NCBI GenBank assembly: GCA_014825775.1 | Contig: MVAQ01000073.1 | Location: 23,969 to 87,968 of the forward strand | DNA length: 64,000 nucleotides | Direction: 5' to 3' | From: Krasilnikovozyma curviuscula | Taxonomy: Eukaryota; Basidiomycota; Tremellomycetes; Cystofilobasidiales; Mrakiaceae | Part shown: piece after piece, positions 34,731 to 45,498 of the stretch | Numbering within the stretch: the first letter of the stretch is position 1 | Layout: each line of letters opens with the position of its first letter | Notes under the pieces: generated by a model | What the model was told of the DNA's origin: nothing | Database searches by the model: none | What the model saw: only the letters and a program-made list of their open reading frames with translations | Position numbers and translations under genes: made by a program

Positions 34731-36977
34731 TCAAGCCCAAGAAACCGTACTTTCCCTCCTCGACTTGAGCTCACTATGCGAGTTGATAGTCGCGAGAGAA
34801 CGATCGCCTTCGCTCTCTTTTTCGCTATTCAAGCTATTCATGCTGTTCAAGCTAGCCGCCTCAACTTCTGCCCTCAAGTCTTCATCTGAACCGTCTGGAC
34901 CTGGTGCAGACTGCTGGCTGTGGATGTAGGGCAGCTGATAGTTGTCTCCAAAACTTTCGGTCACCGTGGTCACCCTCACCCCTCCTTTGGGCATGGAGTG
35001 ACCTGCAGCCTTTCCTACCACAAGGTTGTGACCTGTAAAAGAAGAAATCTGAGTAAGCCGGATGACTCGAGTGGTCATAGGGGGGAAGACAACGCACGAG
35101 TAAAGAAGAACAACACCACACTGCACAGGCCATTCAAACTCTCGAAGCTGCTGGCGAAGACGATAGAAGCCCAGGGAATAAGGTAGTTTCCAGAGTCTAC
35201 CAGATGAAGCTTAGAAGGTCAGGTATTGTATACACTGGCTGATGAAATGCAGCGCTCACCTTTGTAGTGCGAGAATCGATACAATCGAATAACACCAGTG
35301 GGAAGGATGATGAAGATATAAAGAATAGGGTATCCCAGCAAACGCCTACAAATCCTCTTGACTTGTCTGCCAATAGACTCCGCTGCGGAAGTTCCTGTCC
35401 TTACGGCTCCCCCCGATGGGTTTCCTGAGCCGGAGTTTTCATGCGATGAAGAAAGCTGGGCTGATCGCCAATGAACTGAGATCTTACGGCCATGGATTCT
35501 GATATGGCCCGTTATTCGAAGAAGAATGAGGACGTAGAGAAGGAGAGATCTAGAGAAGAGGAGCGCAAACATAAGCTTAGAGCAGCAAAAGACACTCAAA
35601 ACACACTTACAAGATTGCAGAAGCCATTGTAAGAGACACAGAGATACCAGTAAGCACCGACGACGATCTACCTCCACCGGTGATCCAACATCCTTGAACT
35701 CTGTACAACCAAGGCGCAATAAAATCAGGCCCTGAATACTTCGACCACGATGATTTGTACTTACATCGGGCCGTAAAACTTATCATAAGGATGGCCCTCA
35801 GCACTAAATGCTACTGGTCCGATAAAGGTGAGAATTGCAATGATGAGCCAGCCTCCGCCCATGAGACCAGCCACAACTTTCATGTCTGCACGCTTCTCTA
35901 AAACGAGGACGGAGAAGGATAGCACGGCCAAAAACACTGTCCAGATCGCTCCGCCGACAGTTCTTAAATGAACAGAAGGATATGTTTTGAGTATGTGAGT
36001 GATTCAATGAACTTTTTTTTTGAAGACTTACGAAATCTGCTCGACGACGGCTTGAAAAGAACAGGCGGCGCTGATGAGGAAGATCGTCTTTGTCAAGTCA
36101 AGAAAACAAAGCGGTCGCTAAAGTAGAAGTGAACTTACCCCCTTGAAGGACCATTGTCGGCTATCCAAACAAAGGTCATCAAGTACCCAAGCTGAAATAA
36201 TGCCGTAGATTAAAACACATTTATTTAGAGGCGAATTTCTCCAGTGTCTTCCTTCTGCGGGGACTTACAGCACCTAGCAAATCACACAGGAAAATGGAGA
36301 GCAAGACATAGCCCATGGTGTTGTGGAAAAAGAATGTAACTGTTCGGCGGTGGCGTTGGATAAATTGAATGTGATCAGCGTTACAGAAATCGTTTTAGTT
36401 TAAGGCGTCGCGAAAACGAGGGTGGGGAGACTTTGTGTCTACGTACTCATTCCCTGCCTCTGAGGACTCTTTACTATTGCTGAATACCCAAGGAAAACAA
36501 AGAGCGACAAGACTGCTACTGCTGATATCAGTCCAAAGATGGCCGAAGGCTGATTGTGATAATAATTCGACAGATCGATTGCGCCACGCAGTAATGTCGG
36601 TATAAATGTCAGCAAGAGCAAAGTATAAACATGGGGAATAGATTTCCTGAAGGTAAAGAGCTCTGAATAGTTACCAACAATGAGTACCGGACTTGTGAAT
36701 TCGCCCATATGAATCCTCCTGCGTTGTTTTGGAAACGATCCAGATAAAATTTTGAAACTTTTTCAGAAGCCTCGTCCTGCTCCTAGCACTATCAGCCTGA
36801 TCTTACCTGGACCGATAACGTTTGTTGGATCAACCTGTTGAAGTGAGAAATGTGTCAGACCTTCATAATTGTAATTGACGAAAACCGAAGGTCCAGCTTG
36901 GAGCTGAAACTTACTCCAATTAGAGTGGTATTTCCAGGACCATAATAAGCGGGCGTGGACACGTTGACCAGCACCAT
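34731..36977 (-). CDS. Git3-like G-protein-coupled receptor (nutrient-sensing type)
   Basis: Seven-helix plasma-membrane receptor of the Git3/Gpr1/Gpr4 group, which in fungi couples glucose or amino-acid sensing to cAMP. The start ATG 36977 gives an N-terminus with sequons (MVLVNVSTPAYYGPGNTTLIG). Helices visible in order are SIPHVYTLLLLTFIPTLL, AIFGLISAVAVLSLFVFLGY, TTVTFFFHNTMGYVLLSIFL, TVGGAIWTVFLAVLSFSVLV and VVAGLMGGGWLIIAILTFIG. Then come a Ser/Gly-rich third loop, the C-terminal domain RQVKRICRRLLGYPILYIFI with ILPTGVIRLYRF, and IVFASSFESLNGLCSVVLF as helix 7. The cytosolic tail is Ser/Glu-rich, ending SRRESTVSWA. One intron near 36650-36690 would be only about 41 nt, so the 5' model needs transcript support. 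Confidence 0.7.
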
Positions 36978-37710
36978 TATGTTCTCAGAAGTGAGTGGTA
37001 GCAGGAAGACTAGCACAATAAACCCAGCAAAACCTGTTCACATCTGTAGCTCAGAGATTAGCCTCGACAAATATAGGGACAGAGGATTTTGTGAGGTACA
37101 TACGTGACTTCTCCGGGAAGTACTATAGTGGGAGTAACGTTCTGGAAAAACGCCAATCATTTGGTCCCATCAGAGATGATCGACCTGCCGCTGCACTTAA
37201 ACAAAGTTTACGCCTTCGACCTTCGAAGAAGCCGATCGAAAAATTTGCTGCATTCCATTTTATATGAAAATGAACCTGCTTCACTTGTCAACGAAAGCGC
37301 AGTGGGCTTGGAATGCTGCATTGCCTTTGCCTTGCTGGTTCCAGAAGGGATGAGCGGGAGATTTCCATATGACAGCTGCGCTCGTACATCTGCAATCACC
37401 ACATCCATCTTACCCCTCAAACCTGTCATGTACGGTGTTTCATGCTGCACCTGAACAAAAGCAAGCTGGAGATGTCTCTCGTTACACTGTACGATGCCGG
37501 GGTGGTAGCCTCGGCTGGAAAGTGAGTCCTCCAGATCAGCCTCTGCGATCGCCGTGCCCTCTTTTTTATTTTATTTTCCCTCTGGGTCGACTTCCGAAAT
37601 TGCATTGAGGTCCAGCCTGAACTCTCATCCCAATATCTACCAGTTGGTCCAAGGTATGTTGTTTCTCTGCTGGCACCGAAGGTGGCCAGGTACTGAAGAT
37701 ATTTCGACAG
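36978..37710. other. Divergent promoter region
   Basis: Lies between the GPCR gene (minus) and the carboxylesterase gene (plus). Open frames within it have no family features. Confidence 0.45.
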
Positions 37711-40141
37711 ATGCTCCCCCTGGCTTTTCTGTCGCTATTCTCGCTGGTCCCACTGGGTGCTCTTGGAGTCTCAGTGACTCTCAAGAACACTGTCATCAAT
37801 GGCTTCTACAACGCTACTTCCAACACTGATACCTACCTTGGAATCCGTAAGTCGACCTTTGGTTGAAGAGGAGGGTAACGTTATCCTCGCAGTTCCATCT
37901 ACTCCTTTAGTTAGGCTGCGTATTTGAACATTGAACTACACCTGACTCCTCTTGTTCTTTTAGCATATGCTAAACCTGGGTACAAGAGGTTTATGGCTGC
38001 TGAGCCTTATTCTTATTCTGAGCTTGGTACAATAAACGCCACCCAGTTCTCACCAGCTTGCCCACAGGTACGATTTCTGCGATTACACGAGTAGTCTGAA
38101 CCACATGTTCACTTTCGTCTCTTGTTAAAGGTTATCGCCACCGAGACTATTGTCGTCAAGTCGTCCGCAAAGTACGGTTTCTCAGAGGGTAGGACGCGTC
38201 TTTGCTTTTCGAATACTCTACGAAAAGAATCCTTGACCTTGGCTTTGTTTTAATCTTCAGACTGTCTTACTTTGAACGTCTACGTTCCAGCTGGCTACAA
38301 TGGATCTGAAAAGCTCCCAGGTTTGTCCACCCTCAAACACTCCTGCTGTGAGTGTTCCCAAGCTAAACGAAAACGCGTCTTCTTCCAGTTATGGTATACC
38401 TGTACGGAGGTGCTTTCAGTAAAGGAACCTCCTACCTCTACGATGCTGGTGCCTTGGTTGCTACTTCCCAAGTTGTCGGCAATCCTGTCATTGCCGTAGT
38501 CGGAAACTACAGGTCAGTGCAACACTCCCTCTACCCCTGTGACAGATCCTTCTACTAACAGTACCTTCTGTCTTCAGAGTTGGTGTACTTGGATTTTTAC
38601 AAGGAACTACCGCCTACAACAACTCTGCCCTTAACGCTGGTCTCAAGGATCAGCGACAAGTGATGCAATGGGTTCAAGAGAACATCAAGGACTTCGGAGG
38701 AAACAAGCACAAGGTGACTCTCTTCGGTGAATCAGGTGAGTAGTTTCCTCTACCTTCTTTCGATGTTCTGCGTCTGACTTGCAACTTTACCTTCCGTCCA
38801 AAGCTGGCGCCATGTCCGTCTCTTACCACCTCTTCAACGAGACTCAGGACTACTTCAAGGCAGCTATTATGGAATCTGGTGCTCCAACTGGATACCCAGT
38901 CTCGAAACCAGCCGTCTGGGACTTCGCATACAATGATCTCTTGGGCTTCACCGGTTGTAACACGACTCAAAACTCACTCGAATGTCTCCAAAATGCGAAT
39001 CTGTCTACTATCATCGCCGCTGCGACGAGCCTCTCCGTTACTGCTACTTACGGAGCTAACCTCTGGGGGCCTGCTGTCGATGGAGATCTCATCCCTGACA
39101 TTCCTAGAAACTTGATGGCTGAGGGCAAGTTCTCCAAGGTTCCAATGGTAAATAGGAAGCTCTCCTTTCTCTCTCTCTAGTAAACAAATCGCTGATATTT
39201 GTACACTTGACAGATCATGGGTAACAACAAGGGTGTGTCGCTATTCTGGCAGTCTTGCATGAGGTGATATGCGCTAACTTCCCTGCGTGTTTTCAAATCT
39301 CTAGACGAGGGAACTGCCTTTGCTCCCAACGCTTCAAGTGAAGTCGTTGTCAGCCATTTCCTTGCTGGAGGTTTCCCGCTAGGATCCACTCAACTCCTTA
39401 CCAACACTACGGTCTTGAACGAGTTCTTAAGCTATTGTGAGTGATGTCTCTCCTTGTCTACCCCTCAAACCAGTGACTGATTGCCTCATTGACTTCAAAA
39501 GATCCTGACATGCCATCTCTCGGTTCTCCCTTCGGTACTGGAAATCAGACTTTCGGTTACGCAAAGGAATGGAAACAAGCAACAGCAATGGTGAGCTTTC
39601 CTTCATCCGACATCGTTCTAATCTCGTTGCTGACCTTTTTTTTTTTTTTCTCGCGTAGTTCGGAGATCTCAATTTCCAGGGTGCACGAAGAAGGTAAGCA
39701 TGTCATCTGCCTAGAAGTTGTTGTTGAATCAATGTATCACATCTATCACTTTGCTAATTTTTTCTTTAATTTTTAATAAGATTCGCTGCTGCTGCTGAAG
39801 AATCTGGTGTGCAGCTCTGGAATTACGAGTTTGTTGCAACTTCCGATCCATCAGTCGCTTGGGCAGGCTCATACCACAGCATAGAGCTCCAATGGCTCTT
39901 CAACACTTTCGACACAACTGATCCACGATACGAGCTATCTAAGGTGATGGCGTCTTATTGGACTCACTTCGCCTACAATCACCACCCCAACTACCCAGGA
40001 GGATTCAAGTGGAAGCGATACGGCGACAACAAGAACCTTCTCCAGATTAACACCACCTTGTCTACCATCACTGACGATTACCGTCAAGCTGGAACTGACT
40101 GGATCAACTCCCACGACCAGTACTTCTATCCCGCTCAATAA
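37711..40141 (+). CDS. Secreted type-B carboxylesterase/lipase
   Basis: Alpha/beta-hydrolase of the carboxylesterase type-B family, probably secreted, hydrolysing ester bonds of lipids or other carboxyl esters. The protein, about 530 residues, starts with signal peptide MLPLAFLSLFSLVPLGALGVS. Family motifs are YLGIPYAKP, EDCLTLNVYVP, MVYLYGGAF (oxyanion GG), the nucleophile elbow TLFGESAGAMSV, NNKDEGTAF (acid residue in DEG) and the late His in AYNHHPNYPGG. Many N-glycosylation sequons (NAT, NGS, NTT, NAS) fit secretion. About nine introns, including phase-1 joins at LGI|PYAK, SE|DCLTL and LP|VMVYL, keep the frame. It ends INSHDQYFYPAQ. The exact substrate cannot be read from sequence. Confidence 0.9.
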
Positions 40142-40633
40142 TTGCGCCAACCTGATCGTTCACTGCTTGTGAGTCAGACTTTTTCAACACTACTGTATTC
40201 TTTTATCGACTGAAACCTTGAATGTCACTCTCGGATAGATCGTTGTTTAGCTGCTCAAATACCCTTTTCATAGACGTTACCTCGGCAATTGATGGATCTA
40301 ATCTGACCTTCAGTATATAACCGCAAGTACTCCTCGAACCACACCAAAGATAAAAAGTTTTTGTGTCGGCCTATTGCTTCCTTAGCCTCGCAGCATCACA
40401 AGCAGGTGATGTAGACCCTCCCTACTTGCACACGGACATCCACCCCTACCCCTTCAATATCTTTGAAAATTGTCTGGTGTGCGTCTGACTACCGTTAGCA
40501 CGAAATGTTCAAATGGCCAATTTTTCTATCCTCGGTAGTAGATTTTGACCATTGCCCCAGAGAATCAGTACTTGTGCGCTGACATGTTTTACTCATTTAG
40601 AACTAATTCAAATGAAGATACCATTGTTTATTC
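40142..40633. other. Intergenic region between convergent genes
   Basis: 3' flanks of the carboxylesterase gene and the PC-esterase gene. No coding signal. Confidence 0.5.
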
Positions 40634-42171
40634 CTACAATAATATATGCCATAATGACTTCATCCACAGCTCCGGGATTTCTGGCTTCCAGTGCAGACAA
40701 TCCTTAGAGTCTGCATGCGCATCCCCTCTGCTCTTCGACTGTTCCCAAATATCGAAGAAAATGATTCTCGAAGGCTACAGCACGGTAGAGAAAGGTCAGC
40801 TGAGATTAAAATGAGCAAAATGAGAGCATAAGTGCAAACTGACCTTGTTGATCGCTTCGATCACTTCACTCCATATAATGTTGTAATAAGTGAACAGGTC
40901 CCAGCCAAATGGTCCTCCTGCATCTTGTGAATGATGTTCTGGGAGTTTGGGCTGCTTGTAGTTTCCACAATTTTCATGGCCAGGAGCAGTCGACCGATAT
41001 ATGATCGTAGGCGAGCCTGGGAGCGCGAGCAAGCGAGGAATAGCTTCCCTGACCTGAAGCTACCAGTGTTAGTTTCACCACGTATCAAGCAATTTCATTT
41101 TTAAGTTAACTCACTACTTCATTATAGATTTGAGCAACCATGTCTCCTTCCAACTTCAGCTTCTTAGGGCTGAAATGTGCGCCAGTGTTGATGATGATGT
41201 ACCCCGGCTTTTGACGGCCCCAATCTTCAACCTTGTTTAGCCAGCTAATCCAATCGAAGTCAAAAGCGTATGAAGTATTGCCAAGTCTCAAATAAAAGGA
41301 GGCAATGAGTACAGCATAACAGAAGTCCGCAGCAGGAGTGGCTCTGCTACTGAAGTGGAGCTCGGACTCACTTCCATGGTTGTACACCGAGTTTCTGCTT
41401 TATCATATCGGACAGTTGGTACCACTGGATAACATGGTCGTTCCTGAGGTATGTAATAATGGGGGAGCCTAGTCTTGAGGGATGAACGTGGCCGACGAAC
41501 AGGGAGCGACAAACAGGATGCAGAGGATTTAAAATTATCTCCAGGGAGAGGACGTGGTCTAAAGAAATCAAAGCTCTGTCCAGCAAAGAGGCTGTTACGT
41601 TGAGTGGGAAGAAGACTTACTTTTTCCATTTGCTGCCCTGTGTTCAGTCTTCTTTCTGATGAACAGTGGTTGTTGTTTATCTACGAGATCGGCTGATTGA
41701 GTGAGCAAATTGATGAGCCCATGAGCTGTCTGTCCCGTGATTGAATCTCCAACGAATACTATTCCTATTCTTGTTGAGAGCAGGTGTTCAATCACCTTCC
41801 GGCCGCTGAAAGGAGCGATCGGTTCGTCGTTCGATATCCAACCAAATTTACAACTGGTTGAGCCTCCTATCGAATTGACGAACCCCAGAGATAGGTACCC
41901 AGGCTTCAGAAACACCAGGATGACGTTTATTTGGATGAATGAGATCCTCACCTCTACACTGTTCATCTTCCTTCTCCCAATGGCCCTCCAACACCTTGAG
42001 TTTGTGATTCAGCGAAACTTGATTGACTCCAAACATAGAGTTTGCTCCCGATCCATCCAAAATACCTGGTTCTTCATCGTCCTCGGTCAGGGCTCTGACG
42101 ATCAGAAAAACGAAGAGGATGACCAGAAAGAGACTGCAAAGGTTTCTGTAGTGGATTTCTCGGCTCCTCAT
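40634..42171 (-). CDS. PC-esterase (TBL/Cas1-like SGNH acyl-esterase domain) type II membrane protein
   Basis: Member of the PC-esterase family (PF13839 type, related to plant TBL and Cas1p), whose relatives add or remove O-acetyl groups on polysaccharides in the Golgi. A short cytosolic N-terminus precedes one membrane anchor (LCSLFLVILFVFLIVRAL). The catalytic core shows GYLSLGFVNSIGG, RIGIVFVGDSITGQTAHGLI (GDS nucleophile), FDFDWISWLNKVEDWGRQKPGYIIINTGAHF, TIIYRSTAPGHENC and, after the last intron, IIFFDIWEQS and RGDAHADSKDCLHW with the DxxH catalytic pair. The end is ELWMKSLWHILL. I chose the last acceptor CTGTAG near 40768 because it restores the DxxH-CLHW block in frame; the upstream CAG acceptor does not. 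A role in capsule or wall glycan acetylation is inferred. Confidence 0.8.
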
Positions 42172-42515
42172 CGTCGATCAGCAGCCTCAAATGCCAGAGG
42201 CAAGCACTGCGGTTGTGCACTCCTAGTCCTCAACGTTTTGGAGCTCTACCCTTTTGGCAGTTTGGACGATACCGGCTCAGACCACCAGTAAAATCCTCTC
42301 TCTCTGTCAACGTACTGCGCAGCTCGAGCGCGGGCGTTTCATTTTCCTATTTAGGAGCTGCTTGGCGCACGACGCGTTTGACTCCAACCTCGAGCTGGAT
42401 AGGAGATAAAAACCATTTTCCTCAAATCTTTCGTTCTTTCAGGACCAATCCACATAAACACATATCGTTTAAAAAACGTGAATAAAAAGAGCGAGTAGTA
42501 TCTCGTGGATTATTT
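42172..42515. other. Intergenic region
   Basis: Short promoter of the PC-esterase gene plus the 3' flank of the DUF2433 gene; nothing else seen. Confidence 0.5.
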
Positions 42516-45282
42516 TTAGGCAGTGGCAGGTGCTGGCGAAGGAGCACTCTCAGGTTTAGGTAGCACAGGGCCATTAGAGGAAACACCGTGCGTTTCTGAA
42601 ACATTTCTTGATCCTCCACGTCCACCTCTGCCGGCACTGGATGGTCTGATTCCACCTCGTCCCCGACCACTGCCTCTGAATGAGCTCGAGGGAGAGTTCT
42701 CTTGAATGGTTGAGATGACAACTTTTGGGTTCGATCCTCTAATTGTGTCACCATGGATCTGAAGACCAACATTCATCGTGTCTTCATCGTTGAACTGGTG
42801 AGAAAACAAGCACGATCAGATTACCGGGTCTTGCTAAACTGAGCCTGAACAGACAACTTACTTCAACGTAACAAAATGACTTTGCCTGCTTGGTGATGTG
42901 ATCAAACAACAGCTTCACCGATTTGATCTACAGTTAATATTGGAGCAACTGGACTTCAGTTTGAGAGAGACGCGTAACAGGGAACAAATTAACTTACGCC
43001 CTTAGCAGAATCACCAAAGAACTCTCGTACTTCGTTCTCAGTAATTCCTTTTGGCAAGAGACTAACGTATAAAGTCCAGGGAGTGAAAGGATTTTTGCGA
43101 AGACTTCCGCCCGCTCTGGAATCGACTGGGGAAGAAGCAGCGTTGGAATTGGCAGGGGAGCCCGTTCGTGGACCAGCTGGGAGAGGCTTTTCTGACGAGG
43201 AGGGGAGACCGGTTTCATCTGATGGGGATGATGGTTTGGCGATGGTGGTGGAAGTGGGTGCTGGCGTTGTGGAGGATGGAGCAGATGGTTTTGGTGAAGC
43301 AGCTGAGCCTGGAGCGGGGGTTGGTGGAAGTGGTGTGCCTTTGCTTATTTGTGATCCTGGCGTAGAAGCGCGACCTTCGAAAGGTTCTCGGGGAGCCCTC
43401 GGGCCTTTACTACCCGGAGCAAAAGTTGGTCGAGTGGACCCGTTAGTTACCGGGATCGCCGTTGGCTGTGATGGGCCAGAGGAAGGTGGGAATGGACTGC
43501 TTCTTGCTGGAGCAGTTGTAGCTGATGGTAAAGGGGTGGCGGCAGGAACAGGAGCAGATGCAATTGACGCAGGAGTTCTGTGAGCGAAGCTGAAGCCTGC
43601 AAAATGGAATTAAACAAAAGTCAATGCAGGAACTTCTTTCATTGCAGTTCAGACTAATTACCTTGACTCTTTAATTCAGCACCGATTTTACCGTCCTGGA
43701 CGTCGAGAATCAAGCTACCAAAGGCAGCGTCAGTCAAGTTCCAGCTCCAGACATTCTTGGACGATGGGTCATCTGTTGGGTTTGAAGATGAGGGTGTAGA
43801 CGAATTGATGGCAGCTAGAGCCTTGTCCAAAAAGATTCTCTGATCAGGACTAAAGATGGCCACATAAATAATCTCGTCAGGGATTTCTCGCGCGTGTTGA
43901 GAGGGGCATTGACTGAATTGGAAGCTCACTCAATGACCTGTTCGACCTGGATTTTTACCAGATCCCATACATCTGAAAATCGTTTTTGGGATCTAGCGAC
44001 TTTACCGGACCAGCTCTCAACGTCATCTTGGATGCTGAACTCGTTGAAACTGGCGCCATATCGAAAGTGGAGCCCAGCAGAAACAGTCAGGTCGGCCTTG
44101 ATGGCTTGAGAGATGAGTGATAAGATTGGTTCTTTTCCAAGGGAGGTGTGACTAATTAACAAGCGTACTTCAGATGGGTCGTAGAACTGTATTAATTTCA
44201 AGAGTTAGCAGGTGGTTGTTCACAGCAAGTTCAGACCAGTCGCACAAAGAGAAATTTGAGCATAAAATAAAATAACAACTCACCCTCTGAGCAGTGTCTA
44301 TTAACTCACCCATCTGGAGACAAGTTGTCCACATGGTTCCTTGTCCTCCAGCAATGGTAGCGTTTCCTTCCCCATTATCAAACATTTTGTTCATCACTAA
44401 AGCACCACCGAGACCAAACAGCCTTAGACGACAACCACCGATTGTCAACAGCCTCGTAGTAGCTTCATCAAGAACGGTGAGATTTTCCACCAGGTATTCT
44501 CCCGTCCTCAGCTTCTCTAACACCCTGACATCCTCACAAGCACCGCTGACACAGAATGTTGGTACTGAAAGTTTGATCTGTTTTGACAGAAGGGCTGGAA
44601 ATTGAGAAAGAGGGAAAGTGGAGGATCCTGAACTCTCGAGGGATTTGAGGAGGTCTCTTCGAGAGGCTGTCGAGGCGGTTTTCTTCAGATGTGGTGGGAG
44701 GATGGGAGAATAAGTTACCAAATGTTTGAGAGTCCTAACAGCAGATCAGATACCATACCAATACAGAGCAAGTTAGTCGTTAAGTCACCCGCATAGTGGC
44801 ACCTGCTCTTCAGAGTTAATGAGTTTCGTGCACCTACCTGTCGGAGATGCGGTCAAGACTAGCTGGCTCGTAGAAACCAAAATCACCCGTGTGGATACAG
44901 ATATCAGCCTTGGCTTCGGCAACCAGGCGATTGAGGCTATTGCCATCAACAGCAGTAGAAAAAGAGGGCCAATGAGAATAGAAAAATGCAGAGAACGTCA
45001 GCAAAAGCCATTCGAATTTCCACCAAGCCATATAGCTTTCCAACGAGACTCCTCTGAAGGCTGAAAATCCAAGAAGACTGTTACCTACTCTTCTACAGAT
45101 CCTCTAGTATCAGCAATGCAAAGAATTCCTGTCAAAAGCAGAGAATTTCATTCAGCAATGCGCCATTCACCTACACACGACAGCCAGCTATTAGAGCAAG
45201 GCGAAAAAAGGTCAAACTCACGACCACCACCCGGAATATCGATAGTAGAGGACTGGACGTGGGTGGATGGGACCGTAGTCAT
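42516..45282 (-). CDS. DUF2433 metallophosphoesterase-like protein with C-terminal RRM
   Basis: The N-terminal half is a calcineurin-like phosphoesterase of the fungal DUF2433 family: ILCIADTRGS, NRLVAEAKADICIHTGDFGF, PTFCVSGACEDVRVLEKLRT, GGCRLRLFGLGGALV, MFDNGEGNATIAGGQGTMWT, RLLISHTSLGKEPIL and VSAGLHFRYGASFNEFS. Then come YVAIFSPDQRIFLDKALAAI, a long Pro/Ala/Ser linker, and a C-terminal RRM: PWTLYVSLLPKGITENEVRE, KSVKLLFDHITKQAKSFCYVEF. An RG-rich tail (GSGRGRGGIRP, GRGGRGGSRN) ends at 42516. Fusion of phosphoesterase and RRM suggests a role in RNA metabolism. The start is ATG 45282 (MTTVPSTHVQSSTIDIPGGG). The exon 2 to exon 3 junction (about 45078 to 44940) is not resolved: the only GT donor before an in-frame TAG has the wrong phase for the acceptor before LNRLVAEA. 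Confidence 0.75.
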
Positions 45283-45498
45283 GCTATGACGTAAAGTTTT
45301 GGTTATACTGAAGAGCAGTTGGATGGTGAAAAAACGAGGATACCTTCCAGTACCACCTGATTTTCAGAGGAATAATGAAATAAAAATTGATGGAATTGTA
45401 TAGTCTTTATGGGTGTGTTCCTAATAGATAGTTGAAATACAACATGGTTTATTTCTAGAAATTGTAGTCTAGTGATGCAAGAATACCAAACATAACGA

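Noticed and set aside
42720..42740. GGTTCGATCC, resembling a tRNA B box
   Set aside because: Lies inside the RRM gene; no A box, acceptor stem or cloverleaf can be drawn around it.
43083..43583. A 166-codon plus-strand frame rich in Gly/Ala/Val
   Set aside because: Antisense of the Pro/Ser/Ala-rich linker of the DUF2433-RRM protein, which has splice and domain support.
43905..43925. A 17-nt intron (GTGAGC to TTCAG) in the DUF2433 gene that would keep the frame
   Set aside because: Far below any credible spliceosomal intron length in fungi. A 62-nt intron from CAG|GTCATT to ACGAG|ATTATT also keeps the frame and fits local intron sizes better.
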